Shown piece after piece: positions 45,722 to 59,038 of a stretch of DNA of 64,000 nt. Under the pieces are notes generated by a model. It was not told where the DNA came from. It saw only the letters and a program-made list of their open reading frames with translations, and ran no database searches. This stretch comes from Bradysia coprophila (lineage: Eukaryota > Arthropoda > Insecta > Diptera > Sciaridae). The position numbers and the translations under genes were made by a program. The first letter of the stretch is position 1. Each line of letters begins with the position of its first letter. Location: NCBI RefSeq assembly GCF_014529535.1, contig NW_023503409.1, positions 4,526,390 through 4,590,389 on the forward strand, in the 5' to 3' direction.

Positions 45722-45963
45722 GACTGTGAAAGAACAGGTTAAGACACTTACGAAGGCGGGTGAAACACAAATTTTTCCAATTTAGGCATGTTAACACTCA
45801 TTAAAAATTGTGTGAAAAGTAAACTTCAAGTTTTCATTTCACACAATCTTTTATGAGTGTGTTTAACAAATTATGTCTAAATTGTCAAAATTTGTGTTCC
45901 ACGGGGAACTTCCGCCGCCCTCGTGGACAACTCAGAAGTGTCTCAACCTGATCTTTCAGAACC
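45722..45963. mobile_element. MITE-like inverted repeat, family A, copy 2
   Basis: Ends GACTGTGAAAGAACAGGTTA and TCAACCTGATCTTTCAGAAC correspond to the termini of 27435-27598, with shared inner blocks around GAAGGCGG and CCGCC. It also holds a hairpin around TGTTAACA/TTTTTAATGAG motifs. More diverged and larger than copy 1. Confidence 0.5.
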
Positions 45964-46159
45964 TTGGTGAATTCAACTTAAGACTTGATTTACACTTACC
46001 AAATAAGTAGTCAGTGGGAGAGACAAAATTTATTTTTTTCAATTTTTGCTTTGCTTATTTGACCCTCTCACACGGAGTATTTTTTGTTGAGTCGAAACCA
46101 TACTAAAGAAATACAACGGGAAAATAGCGGTCTAAATAAGGCCTATTTGTTCTAATACG

Positions 46160-46373
46160 CAAGAGGTCGTAAATAGGTTTGTTCAAAGTAACTGTAAACA
46201 CGAACTTTGACAACCCGAAGAACGACAATTTCATCCATAGCAACGTCGCTTACGTGATATTTCATACAAATCGACCAACGTCGCCTACGCGATTTACACA
46301 GAGGTATTATTGGGGTTATGGTTATATGGATGAAATTTGACAATTCATATGGCCTTGGAACAAACCTATAGTG
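46160..46373. repeat. Inverted repeat, ATAGGTTTGTTC ends
   Basis: Arms AAATAGGTTTGTTCAAAG and CCTTGGAACAAACCTATAG with paired inner blocks CAATTTCATCCATA and TATGGATGAAATTTG. Includes a near-direct repeat CAACGTCGCYTACG. MITE-like, about 180 bp upstream of SNU23. Confidence 0.5.
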
Positions 46374-46552
46374 AAAAAATTGTTATGGCGTGCCCATTTT
46401 CGCACATAATCGGCTAACAGGCTCCAGAATTTAAATGTCAAATACCAAGTTTGTCCATCTGACAGAACTGCATAGAAGTTTTATTTTTGTTGTGTATAAT
46501 TCGGTCATCAGGGTTTCAGTTCAATTTAAGTTCAAAGAAAACAATATCTGCG

Positions 46553-47236
46553 ATGTCTTTACGGCCAGATGACCATCGTCGAAAGTGGGACCGAAGCCAA
46601 TACGAAAGATTGGCTCAAGATCGAATTCGAGGACAGAAAGCTGAAAAGGAGGATGAGGACGGTAGGTGTAGCTTAGTTGTTTTGCTGGAACATAATTTTT
46701 CTGCTTTCAATTACAAAAGAAAAAGTATTTGAATCGAACCCTAAATTACAGCTCCGATTTCGCGCGAACTTCTCAAACGCCGCGACTACAAAGTCGATTT
46801 GGACAGCAAACTTGGCAAAAGTGTGGTGATTAGCAAAACAACTCCAACTTCCCAAACGGGTGGATACTATTGCAATGTGTGCGACTGTGTGGTCAAAGAT
46901 TCGATCAATTTTCTGGATCACATCAACGGTAAGAAACATCAGCGCAATTTGGGAATGTCGATGAAAGTGGAAAGGAGCTCCTTGGATCAGGTGAAGGAAC
47001 GATTTCAAAAGAATAAGAAGAAAATGGAAGAGAAACAGAAAGACTACGAATTGGAGTCGAAAGTTCGCGAGGCCAAGGAAGAGGAGGAACGATACAAAGA
47101 ATATAAACGGGAAAAACGGAAAGATCGCAAGCGAAAGGCCGAAGAGGAAGCGGACGATGCTGATAGTAAGGCTACATCAGACATTGCGGCTATAATGGGC
47201 TTTGCTGGTTTCGGTGGCAGCAAAAAGAACAATTAA
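46553..47236 (+). CDS. ZMAT2: U4/U6.U5 tri-snRNP protein SNU23 (ZMAT2)
   Basis: Two exons, 46553-46661 and 46752-47236, give 197 residues (human ZMAT2 199). SNU23 is a spliceosomal B-complex protein recruited before activation. Seen: N-terminal [13 protein letters not shown], then [20 protein letters not shown], a matrin/U1-type C2H2 finger [10 protein letters not shown]...[11 protein letters not shown] around residues 75-105, a long charged helix rich in K/E/R, and a conserved C-terminal [15 protein letters not shown] tail. Nothing is missing. It converges on the haemolymph-type gene, whose coding end is only 128 bp away. Poly(A) signal AATAAA at 47263. Confidence 0.96.
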
Positions 47237-47262
47237 GGAATTAAGATCTTTATTAGCAGCTG

Positions 47263-47268
47263 AATAAA
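47263..47268 (+). terminator. Poly(A) signal AATAAA
   Basis: AATAAA 27 bp after the SNU23 stop codon, in the short gap before the convergent gene, so the two 3' ends are likely to be very close or overlapping. Confidence 0.6.
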
Positions 47269-47364
47269 TATACGGAAACCAATATTGTTAGCCCAAGTGT
47301 GTTTTGCCTCTGTTGTAAAGTGAAAATAAAATTTTTATGTGAACGAAACAGTAGGTCAAATATG

Positions 47365-48410
47365 TTACCGTACCGTCGCAATTGAGGCCGAATATTCTTC
47401 ATTTGGCATGGGGCATGGAATATTTGGCGGATCACCAACATTGCATTTGAACTGTAAGTTAAGCGTAATTGGAGTCTGAGTCTGAGTGTCTTGACTTTTG
47501 TTTAAAGCTTCTCTCACCAACAATGTACCATCGAAAACGGTCTTCGTCAACAGTCTAAGTGAATGAGCCACTTCCATTCCACACAATTCGGCTGTCTTAA
47601 CGAACTGACAATTTAATACGTCGTGGTAGATCCTAAACAACTCAATATAACGACGACTGTCTTTTAAGGCAAATTGTAATAATTACTCGCACAAAGTCGT
47701 TTGGTTCTCCTTTTCAAACCAATCAGCCGGCCCTTCACAATCGATATACTCCTCACGTAACTCAACGATGCAATCACGATTGTTGATCAGATCTTCGAAT
47801 TGAAAAAGATACGTCAGACCATTCCTTAATCAATTCAATTTAATTAGGAGCTGTACTTTGTAAAGATTTTCCGGGTTTGGTAGAGTTGCATATTTTTCCA
47901 TACATTGATTCTACTCCTTGGAATAGCATCCAGTAAAGATTGTCCCGTTTCAACGGAGTACATGACTTGAATTCATGCTTAACTTCATCGATGTTTGAAC
48001 CTAACTTCCTTCGGGTTTATTAATTCGAAACCTTAGCAGTTGAAGGCATAAAAGTAAAAATAAATTCGGATACCTGCACAAGTCATTCAAATTATCCGAA
48101 GTGAACATTAGAACGATTCGTTCCGGGCTAATAACTTTCAGCGTAGCCAGACGTAACATGAGCTTTTTCTCATCACATACTTCTTTAGCGCAATCCTGTT
48201 CAAAGAAAAATTGTCCGGAAAATTGGAATTAATTTCTCCATTAAATTTTCAAGTGTTTACCGCAACGGCACTACTATCTTCACCGGTTAAAAATGCAAAC
48301 TCTGATTCACTGGGTCGTTTGAAAAGAATTTTATGAATCAGCGTTGATAATGTTGGTGTGGTTTGGGACGCTAATAGGGAAATCGATAAAATAATTACAA
48401 AATAAAACAT
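47365..48410 (-). CDS. Secreted 27-kDa haemolymph glycoprotein-like protein (DUF1397 type)
   Basis: Five exons on the minus strand: 48410-48261, 48195-48074, 48008-47904, 47824-47687, 47656-47365, in frame for 268 residues. A signal peptide is clear (MFYFVIILSISLLASQ). The mature part is helical with about ten cysteines (DCAKEVCDEK, LCRKLG, SCTPL, DCIVEL, DCEGPADWFEKENQTTLCE, LNCQFVKTAELCG), the cysteine spacing and DWF...LC pattern typical of the insect 27-kDa haemolymph glycoprotein family, whose function is not well defined. One glycosylation sequon NQT is present. The donor used for exon 3 is inferred from phase. It converges with SNU23. Confidence 0.68.
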
Positions 48411-50699
48411 TTTTACGTTAAATCATTTAGACTGGCCCCGCGATGTTTACAAACAACTTTCTTATTACTCTCGACTTATCGTTTTCTTTGTATGCTTTGG
48501 TATTATGCTAAAAATGTTTGAATGGAATGTTATTGATTAAAGGAGAAGTAACTCTGGACTGAAATTTTCTATCAAGAATCTATCTGGTGAAGCGTATGAT
48601 ATGTAAGCAGAATGGTTCGATGCATGCTCGAACAAAAGATAAATAAATAAATTCCTATCAGACTGAAGACATAACAATTATACTCGTGGAATGCATAATT
48701 TCTGTACGAACATGTAATATCAACAATCGAACACCACTTCTGAAAACATTCTTCGGTATTCGATAACACGATAGCAAAAGCGAAGTGCCTGAAATTCCAT
48801 GAAATCTGTTAAAAGGACTACTCCGACAAAAATTAAAAACGAGATTTAACTATCCCTCTTATAGACTTCATCACTGTCCCCCAGACCTCGCACTCAAAAA
48901 TGGCGTGCCTTATTAAGGAAATAAGGAGGTTTTTTAAAAAAATAAGGAGAAAATAAGGAATTTTTCGGTTGAAATTAAGGAGAAAACAAGGAGCTTGGAA
49001 GTAAATTTTTGGGTAAAAATCTTGATGATTTTTTATACGCACACCCCCTGCACGCTTTTTTAGGCTCATAATCAAAAATTACGAAGTTTTTCAAAAATTC
49101 CCATACCCATATTCAACGATTTTACACTAATTTAATCCACTTAAATCCACTTAAACGCAATGGGCCACGTTCAGAAACGAAACGTTCATGACATCTGGGT
49201 AAACTTTCACGACCAAAGTACATCGTGAGAAATCTAACCTCAAAGTTAAACTTAACAGCGTTAACTCAACGAAACGAATGTTCACTCAGTGAAGAATTTT
49301 TCGTTCCTGAACGCGGCCTATGAATTACCATGGTTTAATAGTAAAAGTTAATTTGAAATTATTAACCTTAGCTTACCGCTACTTTCTTATACCATGTCAA
49401 TTGTTTATTTTGTGGACTGTGAATATTTACGTGTAAATATTAATACAAATAATCCACACAACCCACAAAATAAGACTATGGCTCTTTACAACATTCCATT
49501 GGTTGTAGGTCGTGTTTTGAACCTCAGGATAAAACTGTACATTTCTCAATATGCTACATTCCTTAATTTTCTTTTAGGTGAAGTAGAGATTTGAGGTCAG
49601 AATTATATCAAATTTGTAAACAACACAATAATTTGATCAAATGAATTTAAGTTTATGTAGGTCTTGTTTTTTTGTGTGATCTACCACCAAATAGTTTGTT
49701 GGGAAAGTTTCCCTCTTAGTACATCAGTGAAATAATAAAATAATGATTCTTCCCATAGATGACTTGGAACAGGTAGATTCCATTGACCTTTTCAAGCCTC
49801 CAACAGGTCGCACACAAGTGGCGTCCACCAAAATTTTGAAACTTTGGGACCCCCTCCCCCACTGTGCTCTATTGTCGTTAGATTGTTTCTTAGACTGACT
49901 TTTTGTAAAGTCGATGCTTTAGCTGACTTAGTATGACCGCGCTTTTTAGCGTGAGACAGAGGCAATTCTTTCCAAACATTCGTCCGTTACCTTCAATTCT
50001 ACCCTCCCTCCCCTTCTTCAACACCGCTCTTCCCATTGAGTGGGAAGGTAGCAAAATTACTGTAATCCACGTGGATATTTTTCTTCAGTAAAATCGACAA
50101 CAAGGAACTACATTTCTATGGTTTGTTTACTAGCAGTAGGAGATCGGGTGAAGATTTACGATGACCCTATTGCTCAGTATTCTGCCGCGCAGCGATTTTT
50201 TTTTTATTATCTGTTATCCAAAAATGTAGTTTTCTCGTCAAAATTATTGAAAAATAAGGGAAAAAAAGGAACTTTTTCAAAAATAAGGAGGAATAAGGTG
50301 GTTTTTTCAAAAATAAGGAAAATCAGGAAAATAAGGAGTAGTACGACCCCTGCTGTCCCCATAACATGTTTATCGCCTGAGAAAGATGAGGAAAAAAGAA
50401 ACTACGTTGTTGATGGAACTGCGGTCACAACGTGACACTTAAACTCTCCGCTTCCAACGATCGAAAGGATGAACTAGAATTAAATTTAATTTTTTTTTTC
50501 CAACTCATTATATTCTCGTCCGCGTGAAAATGGCGTACAACAAGTTCACCTAATCCTAAATTGTGGTCACAACATTAATATACCATTTATAGAAGAAAAA
50601 CATAAACTACAAAAATGGTAGAATGGAAACGTTAAAAATGTATAACAGCTGATGTCCAATGAATTTTGTTCACATGATCCGATCACTCGCACTTAATAT
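48411..50699. other. Intergenic region with AT-rich ATAAGGA repeats
   Basis: Contains two short, imperfect arrays of ATAAGGAGA-like units, at about 48914-48990 and 50250-50340, in the same orientation and each beside a GACTACTCCGAC or GTAGTACGACCCC motif. The segment between may therefore be a degenerate element. Apart from these I see nothing; open frames there are short and featureless. Confidence 0.45.
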
Positions 50700-53600
50700 T
50701 TACATTATAGCTCCGGGTCCCTGACCGTCCAAATCGGAAACTTGACTCTGATAATGTAATGCATCCTGATATGCCTTGCTAACTGCTTTCCGGTCAGTTG
50801 GCTTTCGGCTTTCGATCAATTTTGCTTGATCGAACTGTTTGTCAGAGCCCAAAATTTCTAATTTATTCGGTGGTAACCACTGCCACGTTCTCTTTGCATC
50901 GAAAAACAGAACCAAAAATACGGGCTCCTCTTTATCCTTTCGTAGTGCTAAGACGTCGAGTGGTGGTGCTGGCAGAGGTACACCATTGAACACGAATCCG
51001 TTGGGAATTTGTGGATCAATTATTAGCGCCGGATACCATGGATAGCCTCGACATTTAGCCCAGACCAATTGAAGAGGTTCTAAGGTGGCTTGCAGTTTTG
51101 GATGATCTGCTTCGCTCGAATGCATCTCGGAATCGCTACAGGTGTCAGGACCATCTTCAAAACTCGACCTGAAATCGTCATTTCGCCATGAATAGTTTTC
51201 AAACATTTTCTTTACATTTTTTACCCGAAATCGGTTCCGCTTCCACTATCACTGAAACCACTGCAACTGCTGCATGTACTCTCTGAATAGCTGACATGAG
51301 ACTCCTCCGAATCGGACAAATCACGATTCTCTTGGGCTCGATAAGTGCGGAAGCTATCCGGCATACTGAAAGGGTCTTTGAGTGAGTCTTTGGATTTAGG
51401 CAGACCATTTGTTACGTTCGTTGGAGTTTTTATCTTTTCAACCACTTCACCCTCTTCACTTTTTCGATTCGAATTTTTCTTAGTACGGCCAGGCTTCTTC
51501 GGAGACTTGACTTTTTCAGTAATGCCTACAGTTTCGGTAAAGAGTTCTTCTTTCACATTTGTTTCCGGTTTCCTTTGAGCCGCCTTCCGAGTAAACAGCA
51601 CAGCAGTTCTGAAATTGTATAAAATCGATTGTCAAAGACCTGTTTGTTGAATCGAAATCGAATGGAAAAATTGTGGGCTTACCTTCTATTAACACCAGCT
51701 GGAGACGCACTATTGTTTAAATTCTTTATCGGACTGCATGGTGGGGTCTGCACAGTTAATTCGTCAGCCTTCGTCAATTCCATATCCGACTGTGAACTAT
51801 CCGTTTGCAGATTTTTCAAGTCTTTTTTGATTTTTTCGATTTCCATGCGAATTTGTTTTGTAACCTTCGCCCTAGCCAGTCCATGCTTCATACGAGTCGC
51901 CTTTTCCAGCAATGCTTGCAACTTTTCCACCAGCTCTGGGCTGGGCTTCTGTTTGATTAACTCCTTATACTCGCCGTCGATTTCTTTCGAAATATTATCG
52001 TCAGTTCTCTGCATCTCCAGCATTCCTTCGGTTTCGAGTTCTTCGCGCGCTTTCCGGAACAACGGTCTACCTTGATCGCGCATTTTCTGACCGGCTTTGT
52101 AGTAAAACGTGTCTCGATTGTTGTAGTCCAGGCAATTCTTGACCATCAAATTGAAATCGGCTTCCATATCGCTTAGCGTGAAATACATTCCGGATTGTAA
52201 TTTCAATCTAATTGTGCTCAAGTCCATTGGATGTTTAACTACTTCCGTGTAATCTGGCACTTCATTGATGTCCACAGGTTCACAGAATATTTCGTCCACA
52301 TCCTTCTCATACAGAGCGTCCAGCAATTTACTCATTGTAGCTTCAATCGGATTTATTTCCATCATAATACACTGTTCCTTGACACGCACTAGGGCAACCT
52401 TCAACTTCTCTCTTTTACGCACCAATTCACACAATAGTCGAGCTCTTTCCAGATCCTGTCGCAAGCATTGCCAATACTTCAGCTGTTGGTACAATTCCTT
52501 AGCGTTTGGTGTTCCTTCAATTCCTCTATTGCCTTGATGCGATTGACCTTGGCTCTGCAATCTTCTCAGCAATGGTACGCCGTTTCGATATTGTCGTTTC
52601 AAGGTCCAATACGGGATCAAACGTTGAATGAATTGTGGCTTCTTTTGGATATTGACAAGTGCACTGATTTCCTGCAACCGATTCGGCGGGATGGTTGGAA
52701 TCAGTATCAACGGAACGCTGGTCCGTTTCTTAGCTAACATTTCCCTTGCCATTTTCATTTTTTTGTGTCGCGCTTTTTCGTCTGCATCCAGTGCGTTCAG
52801 ATCTGTGCTACTCTTCGTCGTTGGACAGTGAACATCACAATAGGCCGTTTTTTGAACTGTAATCGGATGAGCTGAGCTCGTATTGTCTTTGACGGTATCC
52901 ATTCTCATATGTAATCCAGCTTGTTGCGCACAAGTAACATGGAACGGAGTGCAACAACTAGTCTTTTGACACTGTATGCATGCACCAACTCCTTTCGTCT
53001 TACAAATGTAGCATTTCAGGTTCCAACGCGCTGGGGGTATCATTTCCAATGAATCTATCGGCTCCAAAAATACTGTGTTGGCAAAACGAACTTCTGGAAT
53101 CCACAAAGCACAGACAACATGAGCCCAACGATTATCATCCGTTTGCTTGAATGCACCACCAGTATTCGGACAAAGGACACATTCCACTGGCCTGGAATTA
53201 TTGCAATTAAATGACTGAAACCACTTTTCGAATCAACATTTTCACATACGTGCTAGGACTCTGCAAACACCTGCGACAAAGCCATTGACCTTCGGGTATG
53301 TACGGAACGCCATAACAGTCCTGATGAACAGCTAAGTTACACATGTCACAAAACAGAATAACATTTGTGTTTTGACATTCACCATCCATGCAAATGCAGC
53401 ATACGGCGTCATCGTCCACTTCGTTGCCTAGAATGAAAGAAAATTTAACTTTCGTCTGCTATTCGCACGAATAACTCTTACCACTTTGTCCATTAGCTGC
53501 TGCCTGAAAGTATGATTCCTTTTCCAGTCGATCCATCAGCAGCTCCAGCGTGTCAACACTAACAGCATTAAGTCCCTGTTCGGCTCGTTTCTCGTTGATA

Positions 53601-54187
53601 ATCGCCAACCAAGTTGTGTCTTCCTCATCAACGTCATACTCCACCTCGCCATCCAATTCCTCCGCACTTTTTTCGATGAATCGAATAAACGCATTTGGTC
53701 GAGGTGGTGCATCGCAGATGTTATAGCCATCAATTTCACGGACGGCTGCTTCAGGCAATTTAATGTGAGCAGCTGGTGCCATTTCGACAAATGTTGTCGT
53801 ACATTCCTTATCTGCGACCATCTTCTCGAAATCTTCCTTGGTTACGATGGGATTGTCTTCTTCGATCGACACCTTGACACTTTTACCGTCGATATCGAAT
53901 TGAACAACCTTCAAAGCCTCCAAATATGTTAGCGCTTCCTTCGGCGAAGTGGATGGAATTTTTGCTTTCGGTGTTATCGTAGATTTGGTACGGTGTCTGC
54001 CTTTCTTTCGATTTTTGGTTGTGATTGGTGTTACATGGGGATTGTCGTGGTCATAGCTTTTCAGATGATATTGTAAACCGAAAAGAGATTCATAAAGTTT
54101 TCCACACTTTTCCAATGGGCATTTGTACGGCGGCGGTGTTCCTTTCAATGTACGACAATATTCAAGTGGATCGAAGTCTAGGCCCAT
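50700..54187 (-). CDS. BRPF: Peregrin BRPF / Br140, MOZ/MORF-type acetyltransferase scaffold
   Basis: Five exons on the minus strand: 54187-53482, 53427-53250, 53191-51683, 51608-51225, 51168-50700, in frame for 1081 residues. The protein scaffolds a MYST acetyltransferase complex (MOZ/Enok, Ing5, Eaf6) on histone H3 tails. Seen in order: an N-terminal C2H2 finger ([12 protein letters not shown], residues 22-48), the EPL1-like block ([19 protein letters not shown]), PHD finger 1 ([19 protein letters not shown]), zinc knuckle and second extended PHD ([40 protein letters not shown]), a bromodomain at about 575-670 ([32 protein letters not shown]), an acidic-serine linker, and a PWWP domain at about 950-1045 ([16 protein letters not shown]). 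The set is complete. Divergent from the CTL gene, 1.4 kb away. Confidence 0.97.
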
Positions 54188-55552
54188 GGTTAGGCGATTT
54201 GCTTTTTGCTACACACCGAAAACTGAGAGGAAATAAACTTTCTTCACTACAAAATTCACAAAACAACACACAGTAGTTCAACAAAATGCGCGAATGAGGA
54301 GTTTATACGTCAAATTATAGGGTTGCCAAATTGTTCATTTAACGTGCCACCTGCTTTCGTTTCACTCAAAATCCTCAAAATGCCTATACATGCAATAGAT
54401 GCGCATCTGATGTGCGTTTTTTTGAAAATTATTATTTATGGGCCTATAATCATTGGAATTGACCAGAGAAATGTTAACCAACTTAACATTTCTCTGGAAT
54501 TGACTATTAACTAGAGAAATGATAGGTTAGTACGCTTGTGGCTAAATAGAATGACAGTTGGATCTAATGAGAGAGAATGCGTGAGAATTACAAAAAAAAT
54601 TGGTTCCATTCTCTCCCATTGTAGCCAACTGTCATTCAAATATTCCGTCTCGCCACATGTACGAATACATAACCATAGACTATTATGATCAGAGCGAGAA
54701 AACCGAAGACTGGTTAATTATAACTTGCCTTGGGGTACTTGTGAAAGTAATTGCTTCTCTTTCAACATGTTACGATGTAAGTAAGAAGACCGAAGACCAG
54801 TTTATTTTTACTTGTCTTGGGGTGTTTGTCAAAATATTGCTTTATCTTTCATCATAATACTCTATAGAGCAATCGCTTGTGTCATATATGTAGTTTGCTT
54901 CATAAATGAAGCTTCATAATTGGAAATTCTTGTGTAGAAACATAATAATTCGAGCTGAAGGCGAGCTTAGTAATCACAAATGAGCATTTTTTGTGGTTGA
55001 TAAATAGTCAAAAGTGGGATTAGGGTTTCTTGCTCAGAAAAAATTTAATCAAAAGTGACACAATTTGACACAAAAATCGAAGTATTGGACTTTCTAAAAT
55101 AATAATTGCCTTATCAGCCAACGTGAGCACCCTTTTCAAGTATTCCCGGAGTCGAATTCGATAACAATTTGGAAGAAGCGTCATCTCTGACTATTTTTCA
55201 ATTGTAATCCAGAAACAAATGAAAATTTTGTGTTCTTGAAAGACGGATTGATAATGTTTAATATCCAAACCGGTGCGATAATCTGATGAATCGAAGAACG
55301 ATTTTATTTCTTTTGACTCCTCGCTCGATTCGACGATAACGCATCAAAACGTTTTGCTCAACCCTAACACGTTCCCTTTAACGCACACGAAAATAAGAAG
55401 GCAAAAGAGAAGAAACGCGTTTGATGATGTCAAACATTGGAAAGCAAACAAACAAAAACAGAAAAACAACGAAACAGTTCGCGTCGGTGTAAGCACATAA
55501 CAATAACACTGTAATTACTACAAATACTCCAGTTTACTACACTTCGTTTTAA
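54188..55552. other. Divergent intergenic region between BRPF and CTL
   Basis: Holds a hairpin at 54459-54497 (GAGAAATGTTAA/TTAACATTTCTC), an inverted pair ATGACAGTTGG/CCAACTGTCAT at 54550-54648, and an imperfect tandem duplication of about 84 bp at 54690-54860. Promoters of both genes lie here; no TATA box was convincing. Confidence 0.5.
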
Positions 55553-58500
55553 ATGGGGTGCTTCGAGAGTAAAACCAATCCCCATCATGAGCCGACAGCG
55601 GTTCGTGGATGCACAGATATATTTTGGTTAATTCTGTACATAATCTTTTGGCTTTTTATGGTAAGAAACCGCACCTATCATTAATTTGTTGAACGCACCA
55701 TTGTGATTCGAATGAAATTTGCATACTCCGGGGTGGTGATTTCATTATCACAAACGATCAATATCCTGTTAACATTTAATTAATTTTTATTATCACTGGG
55801 TGGGTGATTCTTTTTCTTTGTGTATGATGGATACACGAAACTATTTTTTAATTTACTGAAAGTGGTCCAATGACATAATAGTTTCGGTGAAACCGTAAGA
55901 TTAATGTGTTCTCGTGATTTTTGTTCTGTTGACGCTCATATGACTGGCACGGGGGTGTTGTTTTATTAATGATATCAGAATAAATTGCAAATAATTTGTT
56001 CGTAGCTTTGCTGGAGTGTGAATTTATTCGCATCTAGGTCAACATGAATTAGGGGGGTTTTGATACAACTTGTAGAACTGTAATGTAGGCAAAACATTTT
56101 TTTTCGAATGTTATATATACCCACCCCATCCTTGTAATAACAATAATAGACGGTTGAAGTTCTACCATTTGTCGGTTAACCCAAAATTTAAATTATCATT
56201 AGACCAGACAAAACACCATTTCTTCGACTTTAAAATGCTTCGTTTGATAACACGTTATAATGACCGTAATTGAGTTAATTATTATGAATTTTTAAAAATC
56301 AGTAGATCGATAGGGAGTTCTGTTTACTATTCGGTTGAATAAAACGTAACACTTTTCGAAGTTGTATTTTCGAAGGTTGTTTCAATTTTAATTGGTCCAT
56401 TGACGCGTAGAAAAATGAATTCTATTTTTACAGTCTATTGAAGTGATTGAAACCTGATGTTTTGACAATCCATTTCCAGATCGTCGTCGCTATATTCTCC
56501 TTTGTATACGGAAATCCTCTTCGTTTGATCAACGGATACGACTCGTTCGGCAATACGTGCGGAGTAAAAAAGAACGAAAAATTCTCCAATTTACAACTAT
56601 CTGGACTGAATACCATCGATCGACCGAATCTATTTTTCCTTGATGTAAAAGAACTGAGACAAACGCTCAAAATTTGCGTCAAAGAATGTCCGACACGACT
56701 TATCAACAACAAGAACGAATTGTACAGTTACTACCAGGACACGTCAACGTCTCTATGCCGGTATGACTTCAATATGAGCTTGCTACTGGAAGCGGACCGA
56801 AGAGATCTCAAGTTGTTTGACTTTTTGGGTCCGTGTCCACCATTTCCCGTTTATGAAAGTACGTAGTGCTCTAGTTAACCATTGCAACGCTTATTAAACA
56901 TTTCCTTTGATTTAAGGCACTCCTGTACTTCATCGATGTGTCCCTTCTGGCAAAAATGCGCCTGGTGAACAGGTGAGAGATATGTATGATCTGGTCAATT
57001 CTTGGAGCGCAGCTCAGCAGTTACTTAGTGACCTCTACATAACATGGCCGTTAATTATATTGATGAGTGTGGGTGCTCTACGTGAGTATTTTAGAAAAAT
57101 GAAATTGCAAACTCGATCGCAAAACGTTCGTTGTACGATTTTAGTGTTATCAATCGTCATTATCGCATTAATGCATTGGCTGACGCATTTGATATCCTGG
57201 TTGATCTGTATATTTGTTGTCATTGCGTCTATCTCAATTACCGTCATCTTGTGGATGACCTACTACAACATCAAACACGATCTGGATGTTAACGTGACCC
57301 ATTCATTGTTGCAAGAGTTTGTTCGAAACGAGACAGCTGTTTATGTGTTGGCTATTATAGCGACAATAATAATGGTAAATGGAATACAAAACACTTTTCT
57401 AAGCGAATCAACCGTAAACTAATTGCTTTGTAGGTGTTCCTCATTATCATCATTTTCTTCCTACGCTCCAAACTAAGTGCCTTGGCTGCCTTATTTGAAG
57501 AGGCAAGTAAATGTATGTTAACTCTACCTGGACTAGCCGGACCGCCGATTTTAGCATTCATAGCGCTGTCAATATTTTTAACATTTTGGATAACGGTTGT
57601 AATTTGCTTGGCTACGGCTAACTATCCGGGAATGAAGCCGCTGATTCCGTATGCTCAACTCCAACCAGTCGAAAATAATGCGACAGCACCGAAAGGTATC
57701 TTGAAGAACAACACCGGAGTGGATTATAAATGTAAGTTGATCAGTAGTGCAACGGGACATAATGACAGAGATCGATTCGTTCGTTGTAGCATTTCAGTTG
57801 GTCGAATATGTTGAGGCTGATTGGCTGAGAAGCATGTTATGGTTGTACTTGATTGGTTTAGTATGGGTCAGCGAATTTATATTTGCATGTCAGCAATTAG
57901 CTATTGCTGGTGCTGTCGCGTTTTGGTATTTCAGGTGAGGACTTTCAGGGAATTCTTTTCAATTGTCGCGTCTCTAACATAACGTCTTTTTTTACAGAAA
58001 ACCAACTGATTCCCCTATACTGCACTCCATTGCGAAATTGATAAAGTATCACCTGGGTTCGGTTGCAAAAGGGTCCCTGTTGATAACAATGTTCAAAGTT
58101 CCCCGATTGATTTTGACTTACCTATATGCAAAGTGAGTACTCGCTCCAAAAGCATCTATGGGTCGTGCAATCATTTTTTTTTGTAGAATGAAGAGCGGAG
58201 CTGATAAAGGATCGGAATGTGCATCTTGCGGACTGAAGTCATGTATCTGCTGTTTCTGGTTTTTGGAAAAGTTCATTCGATACTTAAATCACAATGCGTA
58301 CACTGTCATTGCTATTGAAAGCGTCAATTTCTGTCCAGCCGCCGGAATCGTAAGTTTATTTTACTTTTGACTGACCAACATGCCCAACATACAAAAAACA
58401 AATTTGCAACTTGTCAACAGGCATGGAACGCTATGTGGGCCAATGCTCTACAAGTAGCTACGATAAACGGAATCGGTGACTTCATTCTATTCCTGGGAAA

Positions 58501-59038
58501 AGTAATTCAAAGCCACATACAATCAGCTGCATCTGTTTAATCTAATCCGTTCCCATTGTTTCCCAACAGCTGGCTGTAGCTGCCGTTTGTGGCCTGATCT
58601 CAATTTTAATACTCAGAAACCGTGAAGATGTTCATTTTTATGTCATACCGTGTGTGCTCATTGCTGTATTTGCATTTTTCATTGCTCACATAATACTGTC
58701 GCTGTATGAGGTAAAATGTGACAATTGGTGTCTGCGTTTCGTTGTGCTGTTAACATTGTATTTTTCAGATCGTTGTGGACACCCTATTTTTGTGCGTCTG
58801 CGAAGATCGAACAATTAACGGTAAGTGATTGTGAGATTGATAGAATCTCTGATGTTATCCAATGCTAACTCGACATTCGAAATGTATTTGACGATTTAAA
58901 GGTCCCAATGGTCGATGGAAGGAAAGTAATTTAGCGAAATTGCTTGGCGAAGAACCGGGCCCAGTCGAGGAACGAGTAGTTCAAACGTTAGAATTGACAC
59001 CGATCAATAAGCAACCATTCAGTTCGGTGCATGCGTAA
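55553..59038 (+). CDS. Choline transporter-like protein (CTL/SLC44)
   Basis: Twelve exons: 55553-55660, 56480-56858, 56917-57081, 57145-57374, 57434-57731, 57790-57934, 57998-58132, 58187-58349, 58421-58501, 58570-58710, 58769-58820, 58902-59038, giving 677 residues. CTL proteins move choline or ethanolamine across plasma and mitochondrial membranes. Seen: an MGCFES start (possible myristoylation and palmitoylation), the first TM, a large Cys-bearing extracellular loop ([27 protein letters not shown]), about ten TM segments, and the diagnostic CTL core [62 protein letters not shown]. The 63-nt segment 57082-57144 is in frame but has GTGAGT...TTTTAG ends and would interrupt a TM segment, so I treat it as an intron. 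Intron 1 is 0.8 kb. CTL1 against CTL2 cannot be decided. Confidence 0.93.

Larger units (their letters stand above)
44415..46552. other. Divergent intergenic region rich in small inverted repeats
   Basis: Holds, in order, an inverted repeat at 44970-45082 (arms GGCTTGCAACAGAA), the palindromic MITE at 45165-45326, a hairpin at 45623-45719 (arms around CGTCCGTTTTG), a family-A MITE at 45722-45963 and an inverted repeat at 46160-46373. No protein gene seen. Promoters of ABHD16A and SNU23 must lie at the two edges. Confidence 0.6.

Noticed and set aside
51345-52831. Plus-strand open frames over the BRPF gene
   Set aside because: They are antisense shadows of the bromodomain and PHD exons.
57082-57144. 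Coding status of the 63-nt in-frame segment in the CTL gene
   Set aside because: It has a strong GTGAGT donor and TTTTAG acceptor, and its basic peptide would break a predicted TM segment; I treat it as an intron, though retention cannot be excluded.
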